Assembly: GCA_964388965.1 (NCBI GenBank)
Contig: CAYMCP010000054.1
Location: 1 to 25,496 of the forward strand
DNA from: Albibeggiatoa sp964388965
Lineage (GTDB): Bacteria; Pseudomonadota; Gammaproteobacteria; Beggiatoales; Beggiatoaceae
DNA length: 25,496 nt
Direction: 5' to 3'
In this document: piece by piece, positions 9,009 to 17,112 of the stretch
How the letters are laid out: each line of letters starts with the position of its first letter
Position numbering within the stretch: position 1 is the first letter of the stretch
Translations under genes and position numbers: made by a program
The notes under the pieces: model-generated
Seen by the model: the letters and a program-made list of their open reading frames with translations, nothing else
What the model was told of the DNA's origin: nothing
The model's database searches: none

Positions 9009-12000
9009 ATGCGATTGCTTTACTTACTCTTACTGCTTGCAGGATTTAGTACCTTCAGCTATGCAGATTGCGAAAATAATAAATGCACTTATGATGTCAG
9101 TTTAGATAAGGCTGGCTTTTATATCTTAGAAACAGGTTTAAATACTAGTGTCAGCGATACTAAAATATCTACCAGTATAGAAAACGCTCCAAACACACCG
9201 ACAACCAATAGAATTGCTATCGGTGTACTGACTAATTTTAAGCCACTTTTAACGTTTACTTTATCACAAGCGGCTAAAGTCACTATCAGCAATAATGAAT
9301 TTACTGAGCGAGTAGAAACATTACCAATCACGATTGCCTTAAATAATGCTACAGATATAGCTTATCAAGCTGATATTCCGGTTAATACTGAAGTCACAAC
9401 TTCGACTTTGAGCGCGGGCACGTATAACTTAGCTATTCTCGATGACGCACAAGGTATTTACGTTATTTATTTACAAGCAGATAGCTTGAGTACACAGTCT
9501 ACTCGCCTTGACGTTTCCCTAGATCGTGACAATCCAGTTGCTTATTTAGCAGCAGATTTACAAGCAGGCAATACACAATTTTCTACTAAATTTACCCAAG
9601 CAGAACCAATATTTACTGTTTATTATCAAGAACAAGACGGTCATTTAACGCCTGTTTTCTCTAATAAAGATGATGGTAATAGTGGCGATACGACTAAATT
9701 ACAAAATCTTGTCATTAAACATGATATTGATCTAGCGAGCGTAGATTTTAATGGTGGTATCAGTGGATTAAATTTAACTGTAGGCTTAGGCAGTGGCGCG
9801 TTTCGTGGCGATGAGCCAAATACGTTTTACACCATCACTGATAGAGGTCCAAACATCCCTTGTGACGAAACAACTGACATTATTGGTGTGGCTGAATTTT
9901 GTCGTAATCAAGACGGGAATATTGATAAAGATGGTAAAGTCTTTCCCGTTCCCACTTTTACGCCAAGTATTTATAAATTTAGATTAGTAAAAAATCCAGA
10001 CGGTGGTATAGATACGCAACAAGTTGAACGTATTTTACTAAAAAATAATCGTGGCACACCCATTACAGGTCTGAGTAATCCGCTTAAAGATACTGAAAAT
10101 AGTTTTAGTCATGCAGGTCAATATGTTGAATATGATGCAGAAGGTTTAGATACAGAGGCATTAATCAGACTAAGTGACGGTAGTTTCTGGTTGGCAGAAG
10201 AATACGCACCTAGTCTAATTCACGTTGCCGCTGATGGAACGATTTTAGAGCGCGTGGTGCCAGTAGGTGTAGAAAAAGATTTAAAAGCAGCAAATTATCC
10301 AATAATAGGCAAATTGCCCGCAATTTTACAAAAACGCCGTTTAAATCGCGGTATAGAATCCATCGCGGTAAGTCCAGATGAAAAATTCTTATATTTTATT
10401 ATGCAAAGCCCTTTATCTAATCCTAACAGTGATGCGTATAAAATCTCGCGCAATGTACGTTTATTTAAACTTGGTTTAGACAATGGCAAAATGACTGACG
10501 TTCTTTCTGAACATGCCTACATCATTGATAAACCAGAAACTTATCCGTTGGACAATTCAACGAAACAAAATGATGTCAAAATTAGTGAAATGTTAGCCTT
10601 ATCCACTGATTTGCTCGTTATTTTAGAACGTATTAGCAAGCACACTAAATTGTATATTGTTGATTTATCAACTGGTAAAAATATTTTAGATTCAGAATGG
10701 GATAAAAATACAACTAATCCATCATTTGAATTATCCGATGTGAGTAGCTTTGCTGTATACAAAGAGCCATTATTTGATTCACAAACGATGTTGCCGAATT
10801 TAAGTAGCAAAGTCGAAGGAATTGCCTTATTAGATAATTATATTGTTTTAATTAATGATAACGACTTTGGTATTAATGGTGCGAAGACGGAAGTAACTTT
10901 AATTCCTTTAATCGATAATGCAGACGCAAACTTACAACCGCCTATAACCGCTGATACCGCGTTTAGTATGACATTACTACACCTTAATGATCATCACAGT
11001 CATTTAATTGAAGAGCCTTATGGTATTAAATTCAATGATATTGCTACAAATGTGATGCTAGGCGGTTTCACGCGCATTGCCGCACGCATTAAACAATTGC
11101 GCAGCACAGTAAAAAATCCAGTCGTTTTACACGCAGGCGATGCAATGAATGGCACTTTGTACTACAGCTTATTCAAAGGCGACGCTGATGTGACAATAAT
11201 GAATCAAATCGGTTTTGATGCAATGGCATTAGGTAATCACGAGTTTGATGACGGCGACGCTAATTTAGCTAATTTTGTGGCAAAAGCAAATTTCCCCATT
11301 TTAGCGGCAAACATCGACTTTTCTGCTAGCCCAGAATTAAAAGATGCGGATATTAAACCTTATATTGTCAAAGATGTAGCGGGTGAAAAAGTGGCAATTA
11401 TTGGTTTAGATACCACTGATACAGCTAACCGTTCTTCTCCAAGCGCAGGCATCATCTTTAGCGATGAAATTGAAACGGCAAAACGAGTCGTCGCGGATTT
11501 AGAAGGTCAAGGCATTAATAAAATTGTACTTTTAACCCATCAAGGCTATAGAAAAGATATAGATTTAGCTAAAAAAGTAGCGGGTGTTGATGTCATCGTT
11601 GGTGGTGATTCACATACTTTACTAGGTGATTTCCGTGACATTGGTTTAGACAGCGCAGGTGCGTATCCAACTCGTTTAACTACACCGCGTAATGAAACCG
11701 TATGCGTTGTACAAGCGTGGCATTATGCGTATGCGTTAGGCGCGTTACAAGTTGATTTTGATAAAGACGGCGTTGTGACAAATTGTTTTGGCGATGCGAC
11801 TTTGTTGCTAGGTGATACGTTCTCACAACGAAATGCAGAAGGTTCTAACGTACCTGTTAGCGCAGAAGTTAAAGCGACAATTACCGCACAAATCAATAGC
11901 AATCCGCGTTTGGCAATCGTCACGCCAGACCCGGAAATAGCAGCAAGTTTAGAAATTTATAAGGAACAAGTAGAAACACGTTCTTTAGAGGTTATTGGTC

Positions 12001-14123
12001 AGGCAACTGAAGATTTATTACATGCACGCATTCCGGGTACACATGCCTCTGGTGTGGAATTGGCAAATGGTAGTTACGTCGCGCCGATTGTTTCAGAAGC
12101 ATTTTTCCAAATGTTAGCAACGAATAATTATAAACCTGATTTAGTGCTACAAAATGCCGGCGGCGTGCGGATTGACATACCCAAAGGTGATATTACGATT
12201 GAAACAGCTTACACCTTGTTACCCTTTGCTAATACCTTGTATGTGTTAGATATGACAGGTGCTGAAATCAAACAAGTCATTGAGGACGCGGTTGCTAACT
12301 TTGCTGATAATGGCGGCTCAAGTGGCTCATTTCCTTATGGGGCGCGAATTCATTACACAATTGATATGAATAAGCCTATAAATCAACGTGTTAGCGACGT
12401 AAAAATACAAGATGAAGCAGGTCAACTTATACCAATTGATATGACTAAAACTTATCGCGTTGGTACTAATTCATTTGTCGCGTCGGGTCGTGATGGTTAC
12501 AGCACATTTGGCAAAGTATTTACGGAACGTGGTGGTATTGATACTTACTTTGATTATGCCGAATCGTTCGTTAATTATGTCAAATTAGTTGGCACAATTT
12601 CCAAACCTGTATCAACTGGTGTAACTTACATTCCTGAAGGTGCAAATGCAGGTCAATTTGCTCTAACGCTATTAGGTCGTTATGAAACAGGTGTATTCGA
12701 TGAAAGCGCGGCAGAAATTGTAAGCTATGATCCTATTTTAAAACGTTTATTTGTAGTCAATGCGAATCGGGTTGCAGTTGAAGTATTGGATATTACGAAT
12801 CCTGCGCAACCGGTCCAAATCGGTGTATTAGATGCCTCTGCATTGGGTGGAGTGGCAAATAGTGTAAGTGTGAAAAATGGAATTGTGGCAATTGCAGTTG
12901 AAGCAAACATTAAACAAGAAGTAGGTAAAGTCGTATTTTTTGATGCTAATAGTTTAGCTTTGATTGCTACGGCACCTGCCGGCGCATTACCTGATATGCT
13001 GACTTTTACTTCCGACGGTCACAAAGTAATTGTTGCCAACGAAGGTGAACCAAATGATGATTACACCGTTGATCCGCAAGGTTCAATTACAATTATCGAT
13101 GTATTTGCCCAGTTGAGCACGGCGGACGCATTCGGTGAACCAAAAACCTTGAATTCTGTGCAATTAAACTTTAATGCTTTTGATGCCCAGCAAGCAGAAT
13201 TAATAAGTAAAGGGGTGCGTATTTTCGGTTTAAGTGCGACTGTTTCACGCGATTTGGAACCGGAATATATTGCTGTTGCACCTGATTCAACAAAGGCTTA
13301 TGTTAGTTTGCAAGAAAATAATGCTTTGGCAATTGTGGATATAGCAGCGCAAACCATTACCGATATTGTCGCTTTAGGTTTCAAAGATTACAATTTGGCA
13401 GAAAATGCGATTGATACCAGTGATAAAGATAATGCTGTAAATTTACGTCCCGTACCAGTAAAAGGAATGTATCAACCTGACTCGATTGCAGCCTACACTG
13501 CGGTAGATGGTCAAACTTATGTTGTCACTGCGAATGAAGGTGATGGACGTGATTACAAAGGTTTTAGCGAAGAAGCACGGATTGCAGACATTATCCTAGA
13601 TGCGACAGCGTTTCCAGATGCAGCAGATTTACAACAAGACAGCAATTTGGGGCGCTTGAAAATCACGACAACATTAGGTGATGTTGATGGTGACGGCGAT
13701 TATGATGAATTGTACGCTTTTGGTGCTCGTTCATTCTCGATTTGGAATGCACAAGGTCAATTAGTATTTGACAGTGCTAATCAAATTTCTGTCATTACAT
13801 CGCAATTATTAGGGTTAGGTTTTAATGATAATGATGGACGTAGTGATGATAAAGGTGCAGAGCCTGAAGCATTAACAGTCGGTACGATTGATGGTAAAAC
13901 TTATGCGTTTGTTGGTTTAGAGCGCACAAATGGAATTATGGTGTATGACATCACTTCTCCGCAAGCGGTTCAATTTTTAACTTACGAGCGTAATGAGATA
14001 GATATTGCACCAGAAGGAATGGTGTTTATTACAGCCAATAATAGTCCAAATGGTCAACCACTGTTAGTTGTCGCTAGCGAAGTGAGTGGCAGCACGACGA
14101 TTTATCAAATAAATGTGAAATAG
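9009..14123 (+). CDS. Exported phytase-like esterase / 5'-nucleotidase / choice-of-anchor I fusion
   Basis: The product is 1704 residues. A signal peptide (MRLLYLLLLLAGFSTFSYA) opens the protein, so the ATG at 9009 with AAGGAAA upstream is preferred over an in-frame start at 8916. A beta-rich N-terminal part is followed by an esterase-like phytase domain (about 240-640) with TITDRGPN and GIESIAVSPD. A metallophosphatase/5'-nucleotidase module follows (about 654-1175), with LHLNDHHSHL, HAGDAMNG, GNHEFDDG near 743-750, VGGDSHTLL, NAGGVRIDI and FVASGRDGYSTFG. The C-terminal part (about 1214-1704) is a choice-of-anchor I beta-propeller with SYDPILKRLFVVNA and VANEGEPND. A DVDGDGDYDEL loop near 1560 could bind calcium. 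It probably releases phosphate from extracellular nucleotides or phosphoesters. No C-terminal anchor is obvious, and substrate specificity is inferred from family only. Confidence 0.88.
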   Translation: MRLLYLLLLLAGFSTFSYADCENNKCTYDVSLDKAGFYILETGLNTSVSDTKISTSIENAPNTPTTNRIAIGVLTNFKPLLTFTLSQAAKVTISNNEFTERVETLPITIALNNATDIAYQADIPVNTEVTTSTLSAGTYNLAILDDAQGIYVIYLQADSLSTQSTRLDVSLDRDNPVAYLAADLQAGNTQFSTKFTQAEPIFTVYYQEQDGHLTPVFSNKDDGNSGDTTKLQNLVIKHDIDLASVDFNGGISGLNLTVGLGSGAFRGDEPNTFYTITDRGPNIPCDETTDIIGVAEFCRNQDGNIDKDGKVFPVPTFTPSIYKFRLVKNPDGGIDTQQVERILLKNNRGTPITGLSNPLKDTENSFSHAGQYVEYDAEGLDTEALIRLSDGSFWLAEEYAPSLIHVAADGTILERVVPVGVEKDLKAANYPIIGKLPAILQKRRLNRGIESIAVSPDEKFLYFIMQSPLSNPNSDAYKISRNVRLFKLGLDNGKMTDVLSEHAYIIDKPETYPLDNSTKQNDVKISEMLALSTDLLVILERISKHTKLYIVDLSTGKNILDSEWDKNTTNPSFELSDVSSFAVYKEPLFDSQTMLPNLSSKVEGIALLDNYIVLINDNDFGINGAKTEVTLIPLIDNADANLQPPITADTAFSMTLLHLNDHHSHLIEEPYGIKFNDIATNVMLGGFTRIAARIKQLRSTVKNPVVLHAGDAMNGTLYYSLFKGDADVTIMNQIGFDAMALGNHEFDDGDANLANFVAKANFPILAANIDFSASPELKDADIKPYIVKDVAGEKVAIIGLDTTDTANRSSPSAGIIFSDEIETAKRVVADLEGQGINKIVLLTHQGYRKDIDLAKKVAGVDVIVGGDSHTLLGDFRDIGLDSAGAYPTRLTTPRNETVCVVQAWHYAYALGALQVDFDKDGVVTNCFGDATLLLGDTFSQRNAEGSNVPVSAEVKATITAQINSNPRLAIVTPDPEIAASLEIYKEQVETRSLEVIGQATEDLLHARIPGTHASGVELANGSYVAPIVSEAFFQMLATNNYKPDLVLQNAGGVRIDIPKGDITIETAYTLLPFANTLYVLDMTGAEIKQVIEDAVANFADNGGSSGSFPYGARIHYTIDMNKPINQRVSDVKIQDEAGQLIPIDMTKTYRVGTNSFVASGRDGYSTFGKVFTERGGIDTYFDYAESFVNYVKLVGTISKPVSTGVTYIPEGANAGQFALTLLGRYETGVFDESAAEIVSYDPILKRLFVVNANRVAVEVLDITNPAQPVQIGVLDASALGGVANSVSVKNGIVAIAVEANIKQEVGKVVFFDANSLALIATAPAGALPDMLTFTSDGHKVIVANEGEPNDDYTVDPQGSITIIDVFAQLSTADAFGEPKTLNSVQLNFNAFDAQQAELISKGVRIFGLSATVSRDLEPEYIAVAPDSTKAYVSLQENNALAIVDIAAQTITDIVALGFKDYNLAENAIDTSDKDNAVNLRPVPVKGMYQPDSIAAYTAVDGQTYVVTANEGDGRDYKGFSEEARIADIILDATAFPDAADLQQDSNLGRLKITTTLGDVDGDGDYDELYAFGARSFSIWNAQGQLVFDSANQISVITSQLLGLGFNDNDGRSDDKGAEPEALTVGTIDGKTYAFVGLERTNGIMVYDITSPQAVQFLTYERNEIDIAPEGMVFITANNSPNGQPLLVVASEVSGSTTIYQINVK

Positions 14124-14133
14124 TGGATAATTT

Positions 14134-14176
14134 CGTAGGGAGTACAAGCGCAACATCAGTGCCCCCTACGATTTTT
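14134..14176 (+). terminator. Hairpin with short T-run after the exported phosphoesterase gene
   Basis: CGTAGGG (14134-14140) pairs perfectly with CCCTACG (14164-14170), with a 23-base loop, followed by ATTTTT. It starts 11 bases after the stop codon, so it may be an intrinsic terminator. The large loop and the CGTAGGG/CCCTACG arms also resemble palindromic intergenic repeats found in cyanobacteria and sulfur bacteria, so it may be a repeat doing a terminator's job. Confidence 0.5.
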
Positions 14177-14258
14177 GCCTAACTTAATGGTATTGAGGTG
14201 TGATTAATGCTGAGAGATGGGTTAAAATTTTTAGCAACGTAAGTATTTTTACAACGCT

Positions 14259-14376
14259 TTGTGTGCTGAGAACTCCGAAAAACTTTTTTTACCTATAATA
14301 AAATCAATCACTTATGCAAATACGCTCCACCTAAAATCAATGACTTACAAACTTTTTCAGAGTTTTCAGTTGTGTG
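14259..14376. mobile_element. MITE-like element with 7-bp target duplication
   Basis: A 104-base segment (14266-14369) is bounded by inverted repeats. The left end reads CTGAGAACTCCGAAAAAC, and the right end in reverse complement reads CTGAAAACTCTGAAAAAG. The match is 15 of 18 and continues three more bases inward (TTT in both). The segment is flanked directly by identical TTGTGTG copies at 14259-14265 and 14370-14376. This is the signature of a short non-autonomous DNA transposon that duplicated 7 bp on insertion. The interior is AT-rich and has no ORF. The parental IS family cannot be told from the window. Confidence 0.7.
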
Positions 14377-14420
14377 GATAGAATCCGCATTATTCTGCAC
14401 AGCCGGCAAATACACCGCTG

Positions 14421-14909
14421 TTACACCACATAGATTTGAGTGCCAACACGAACAATATTAAATAATTCAATAATATCTGCATTTCTCATCCGAATACATC
14501 CATGCGAATTAGCCACTCCTGTTGGATAATGATCTGGGCTACCGTGAATATAAATAAAACGTCGCAAGGTATCCACCACACCATAACGATTCCTGTGTGG
14601 TTCAAGACCACCTAACCACAAAATGCGTGTTAAAATCCAATCACGCTCAGGGTATTGCGCTGCTAATTCTGCCGTATATATTTCGCCTGTAGGTCGTCTC
14701 GCAACGAATACGGTATTTTCCGGACAATCTGCACCAATTTTAGCCTTAATCTGCAACCAACCGCGTGGTGTGCATCCGGAATCCCGTTGCTCTCCGACAC
14801 CATTTTTAGCAGTCGAAACATAACTTTTAAAAAGACTACTCTGCTTGCTCCAAACATTCAAAGTTTGCACAGTCGTATTTATTTCGATAAAAAAATCTGA
14901 ATGTTGCAT
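14421..14909 (-). CDS. L,D-transpeptidase (YkuD family) without a signal peptide
   Basis: The product is 162 residues. The YkuD catalytic signature is intact: His122 in YIHGSPD and SHGCIRM with nucleophile Cys138 and Arg140. Upstream are the conserved STAKNGVGE and TPRG segments and the RRPTGEIYTAELA block seen in a group of short gammaproteobacterial YkuD proteins. The family forms 3-3 peptidoglycan cross-links or attaches proteins to peptidoglycan through a Cys-acyl intermediate. No signal peptide or membrane helix is visible, which is unusual for a periplasmic enzyme but typical of this short subgroup. The start codon lies two bases after the stop of the upstream CxxC protein gene, so the two are probably co-translated. 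Confidence 0.9.
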   Translation of the reverse strand: MQHSDFFIEINTTVQTLNVWSKQSSLFKSYVSTAKNGVGEQRDSGCTPRGWLQIKAKIGADCPENTVFVARRPTGEIYTAELAAQYPERDWILTRILWLGGLEPHRNRYGVVDTLRRFIYIHGSPDHYPTGVANSHGCIRMRNADIIELFNIVRVGTQIYVV

Positions 14910-14911
14910 TT

Positions 14912-15343
14912 TTAATGAATTGTTTTGCTAGCATTTGGTACATAAAACGCCTTGTCACCCGCAGACGACAAAACCGCACCAGAAAAACGCGCAGTCACAA
15001 TTTTCTCGTTTCCTACTACGATTCCTAATAATCCAACATCAATATCATTAAAAAACAAGATGTTGACTGCATGACCGGCAATAAAACAAGTCCCACAAAT
15101 AAAGTGGTATTCTGCAATCTCCACCAGTAATGACTTACTCAACTTTGCATCTTCCCCAAACAACTGCTGTCCAACTTTTTCAACAACTTGTTCGATTAAT
15201 ACATGATTAACTCGCTCAGTTTTCTCAATAAATTCAGTGTCAAGAGAAAAGTGCTCGAAGAAATAATCTAACGGGTCTTGAAAATCTGATGCCGCAAGAA
15301 TATGTTGTTTTAACTCATTAAGTTTTTCAAAGTCCATACTCAT
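14912..15343 (-). CDS. Conserved-looking hypothetical protein with a CxxC motif
   Basis: A 143-residue acidic, soluble protein that I do not recognise. The N-terminal half is predicted mostly helical. The middle holds FICGTCFIAGHAV with Cys83 and Cys86, followed by a beta-rich end (GLLGIVVGNEKIVTARFSG). The CxxC could be redox-active or bind metal, but this is only a suggestion. The ATG at 15343 is preferred over the TTG at 15355 because GAG in TTTGAGTG sits seven bases before it. It lies immediately upstream of the L,D-transpeptidase gene and in the same operon, which links it loosely to the cell envelope. Confidence 0.65.
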   Translation of the reverse strand: MSMDFEKLNELKQHILAASDFQDPLDYFFEHFSLDTEFIEKTERVNHVLIEQVVEKVGQQLFGEDAKLSKSLLVEIAEYHFICGTCFIAGHAVNILFFNDIDVGLLGIVVGNEKIVTARFSGAVLSSAGDKAFYVPNASKTIH

Positions 15344-15427
15344 CGTGTCACTCAAATAGAATAATGAAAATAAAAGCGGCTATTACTAAGTAATCGTATC
15401 AGGAAAATAATTTTAAAATTGCTCAAT

Positions 15428-16312
15428 TTAGTTTTTACAATCTTCCTCTTCAAGCTCTTTGTAATCAGCATCCCGATATTTTTTGCGATACTCGGTAGGA
15501 CTCAAGCTAAAACGCTGTTTAAAAGAAGCTGTAAAATAATTTGGGTCTTTCGTACCTATTTTTAAGCTAATAACCTTAATACTTTCATTAGTATTACGCA
15601 ATAACGCTGCCGCTGTTTGCATTCTTTGCTCACGCCACCACTCAAACACAGATTTACCACCAAAACCGACTTGGAAATAATGACTTAACTTATTACGATT
15701 CATACCAGCCATTTGTGCTAGACTGTCCAAATCGTGGTCTTTTCTATCTAAGTTTTTCGCCATCCAATCGCGTACTTCCAATATTCTTTTAATCTCATCC
15801 TTTGATGCTTCTTTCCACAATTGTTCTGAAACGTCGTCCATCTCATGATCTGAATTTAATCGTTGCCGTTTTCGCATCTGTTTATCTGCATAAGAGTGAT
15901 AGCGATGCTCTATATATTTTTCAATTCGTTGATAATTTTGTAAGTGACTTATTACACGAATACGCAACTCTTCCTCTGCAACACCTTTGCCTATAAAATC
16001 TACCCCACCCACAGCAAAACCTTCAGCTCGCAAATTTTCCGAGCCTGTAAGAAAAATAACGGGGATATGTTGCAATTCTTTATCTCGTTTTAATCTTTGA
16101 CATACCTCCAACCCATTAATACCGGGCATATCAATATCTAATAAAATAAGGTCTGGTTTTTTGTCAGCCGCTATTTTCAGCGCAGTTTCGCCATCTTGCG
16201 CTTTTAAAATTTCAAAGCCATAATCTCTTAAACGTCTTGAAATTTGTTCAATATATTCAATCACATCATCCACGACGAGAATAGAAATATCTTTCATATC
16301 ATCAAATACCAT
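15428..16312 (-). CDS. Response regulator with AraC-type DNA-binding domain
   Basis: The product is 294 residues. The receiver domain (about 8-128) has the acidic pair D15-D16, phospho-acceptor Asp59 in LLDIDMPG, Thr89 in FLTGS and Lys109 in FIGKG. The usual proline after that lysine is absent. A polar linker rich in charged residues leads to a two-helix-turn-helix AraC domain (about 195-285) with the conserved end ISLKIGTKDPNYFTASFKQ and SPTEYRKKY. It should bind DNA under control of phosphorylation. The ATG at 16312 is chosen over the TTG at 16318 because AGGA lies six bases upstream. No histidine kinase gene is adjacent; the kinase at 166-5418 lacks a receiver and is a conceivable but unproven partner. 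Confidence 0.9.
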   Translation of the reverse strand: MVFDDMKDISILVVDDVIEYIEQISRRLRDYGFEILKAQDGETALKIAADKKPDLILLDIDMPGINGLEVCQRLKRDKELQHIPVIFLTGSENLRAEGFAVGGVDFIGKGVAEEELRIRVISHLQNYQRIEKYIEHRYHSYADKQMRKRQRLNSDHEMDDVSEQLWKEASKDEIKRILEVRDWMAKNLDRKDHDLDSLAQMAGMNRNKLSHYFQVGFGGKSVFEWWREQRMQTAAALLRNTNESIKVISLKIGTKDPNYFTASFKQRFSLSPTEYRKKYRDADYKELEEEDCKN

Positions 16313-16495
16313 AAACAATCCTAACTACAGTTTAATGTAGAGCCGCCTCGCACTTCCCCTAAACCAATCTTTCATTATACACCTAAATTTCAAGCCATAA
16401 GCCACATTTTTTCTGGATATTAGAAAATTGAAAATTAAAAATTAATATAAACATTCTTTCACAATCATCAATACTTTCGCCAAAGGTTGGAAAAA

Positions 16496-16559
16496 ATGAG
16501 CAATTAGGGTAAAAAGTAAAGAGTACAAATTCATCGCTTTTTATCAGCCAATTGCTCAT
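16496..16559. repeat. Perfect 10-bp inverted repeat with 44-base spacer
   Basis: ATGAGCAATT at 16496-16505 and AATTGCTCAT at 16550-16559 are exact reverse complements. The interval 16313-16668 otherwise holds no convincing gene. A 63-codon minus-strand frame at 16383-16574 has low-complexity content, no ribosome site and no recognisable motif. The repeat may be a remnant element or a large RNA hairpin. Confidence 0.45.
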
Positions 16560-16730
16560 GAACGAAATTAGCATAATTTTACTATGTAACCAATTAGATG
16601 CAACAAATTTACGCCATTTGATATTGATAAGTGAAGCACTACTTTCGATGACAGGGCGAGTAACGATGTTATAGTCAATGCCGTAAAATAGGGTATATAG
16701 GGTAAAAATAATGCGAGGGGTAAAAATCAG

Positions 16731-16790
16731 ATGCGAACGGGATATAGCGAAGATTTAAGAAATCGCGTATTGGATTTCATATTCCTCTAG
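16731..16790 (+). pseudogene. IS630-type transposase stump (N-terminal fragment)
   Basis: The ATG at 16731, preceded by GAGGGG (16715-16720), opens a frame reading MRTGYSEDLRNRVLDF and then stops at 16788-16790. The YSxDLRxRVLDF pattern is the typical start of the helix-turn-helix domain of IS630-family transposases. Homology ends near 16779, where the sequence turns into a DUF29 gene on the other strand. The leader 16671-16730 contains three GGGTA motifs and may be the left end of the element. Only about 16 codons survive, so the family call rests on a short motif. Confidence 0.6.
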
Positions 16791-16898
16791 CAAATGCTCA
16801 ATATCTAATTCCGAAAAACGTCCTGCCTTGAGTAAATCTGCTGACTGTTTCGCCCATTCTGTGTAATTGGTTTGATAAAGTGCGTGTAAATCTGTCAT
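16755..16898 (-). pseudogene. Truncated DUF29 family gene
   Basis: The minus-strand ATG at 16898 has AGGAAA at proper spacing and begins MTDLHALYQTNYTEW, continuing with ADLLKAGRFSELDIEHLLEE. This is the characteristic N-terminal 40 residues of DUF29 proteins, which are usually about 140-150 residues long. After LLEE the homology stops and the frame runs through the IS630 stump to a stop at 16755, giving 47 codons. The function of DUF29 is unknown. The 3' two thirds have been lost, most simply through an insertion followed by a deletion. Confidence 0.75.
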
Positions 16899-16981
16899 GA
16901 TTTGATTTCCTGTATTGCCTATTTTGTCTCGCTTCCACAAGCTGGATGCCTTTCACGATGTGCTACGTCGAGTTGACTCGT

Positions 16982-17010
16982 GACACGGCGCGTCTGGAGG
17001 ACTGCATTCT
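16982..17010 (+). repeat. Decayed half-copy of the double-hairpin intergenic repeat
   Basis: The stretch GACACGGCGCGTC, then GGACTGCATTC, matches the first hairpin and connector of the repeat at 20215-20268 (GACGC-AGA-GCGTC, then GCTGCATCC) with substitutions and a small insertion. The second hairpin is missing. The same region contains TCACGA/TCGTGA and CGAGTTGACTCG symmetric motifs. The assignment rests on visual alignment only. Confidence 0.4.
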
Positions 17011-17073
17011 TAATTAAGCGTTGTCAATGTCCATTGTTTAAACGTTGCAGTTTTTATCGCTTTTGACTCACTG

Positions 17074-17082
17074 TGTTATAAT
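17074..17082 (+). promoter_or_regulatory. Extended -10 promoter of the Uma2 gene
   Basis: TGTTATAAT combines an extended TGn with a perfect TATAAT box. No good -35 is present at 17-base spacing, as is common for extended -10 promoters. Initiation near 17089 would give a leader of about 24 bases before the ATG at 17113, which carries AAGGA at 17102-17106. Confidence 0.6.
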
Positions 17083-17112
17083 GCGCTAAAAATATTAGCA
17101 TAAGGAAAAATC

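Noticed and set aside
14421..16312. Conflict-system role for the YkuD, CxxC and AraC-regulator genes
   Set aside because: No nuclease, ATPase or effector domains; motifs fit ordinary cell-wall and regulatory roles.
16383..16574. Minus-strand frame of 63 codons
   Set aside because: Phe-rich low-complexity product, no Shine-Dalgarno, and it covers the inverted repeat at 16496-16559.
17062..17067. TTGACT as -35 box for the Uma2 promoter
   Set aside because: It ends only about nine bases before TATAAT, far too close; the extended -10 reading explains the promoter better.
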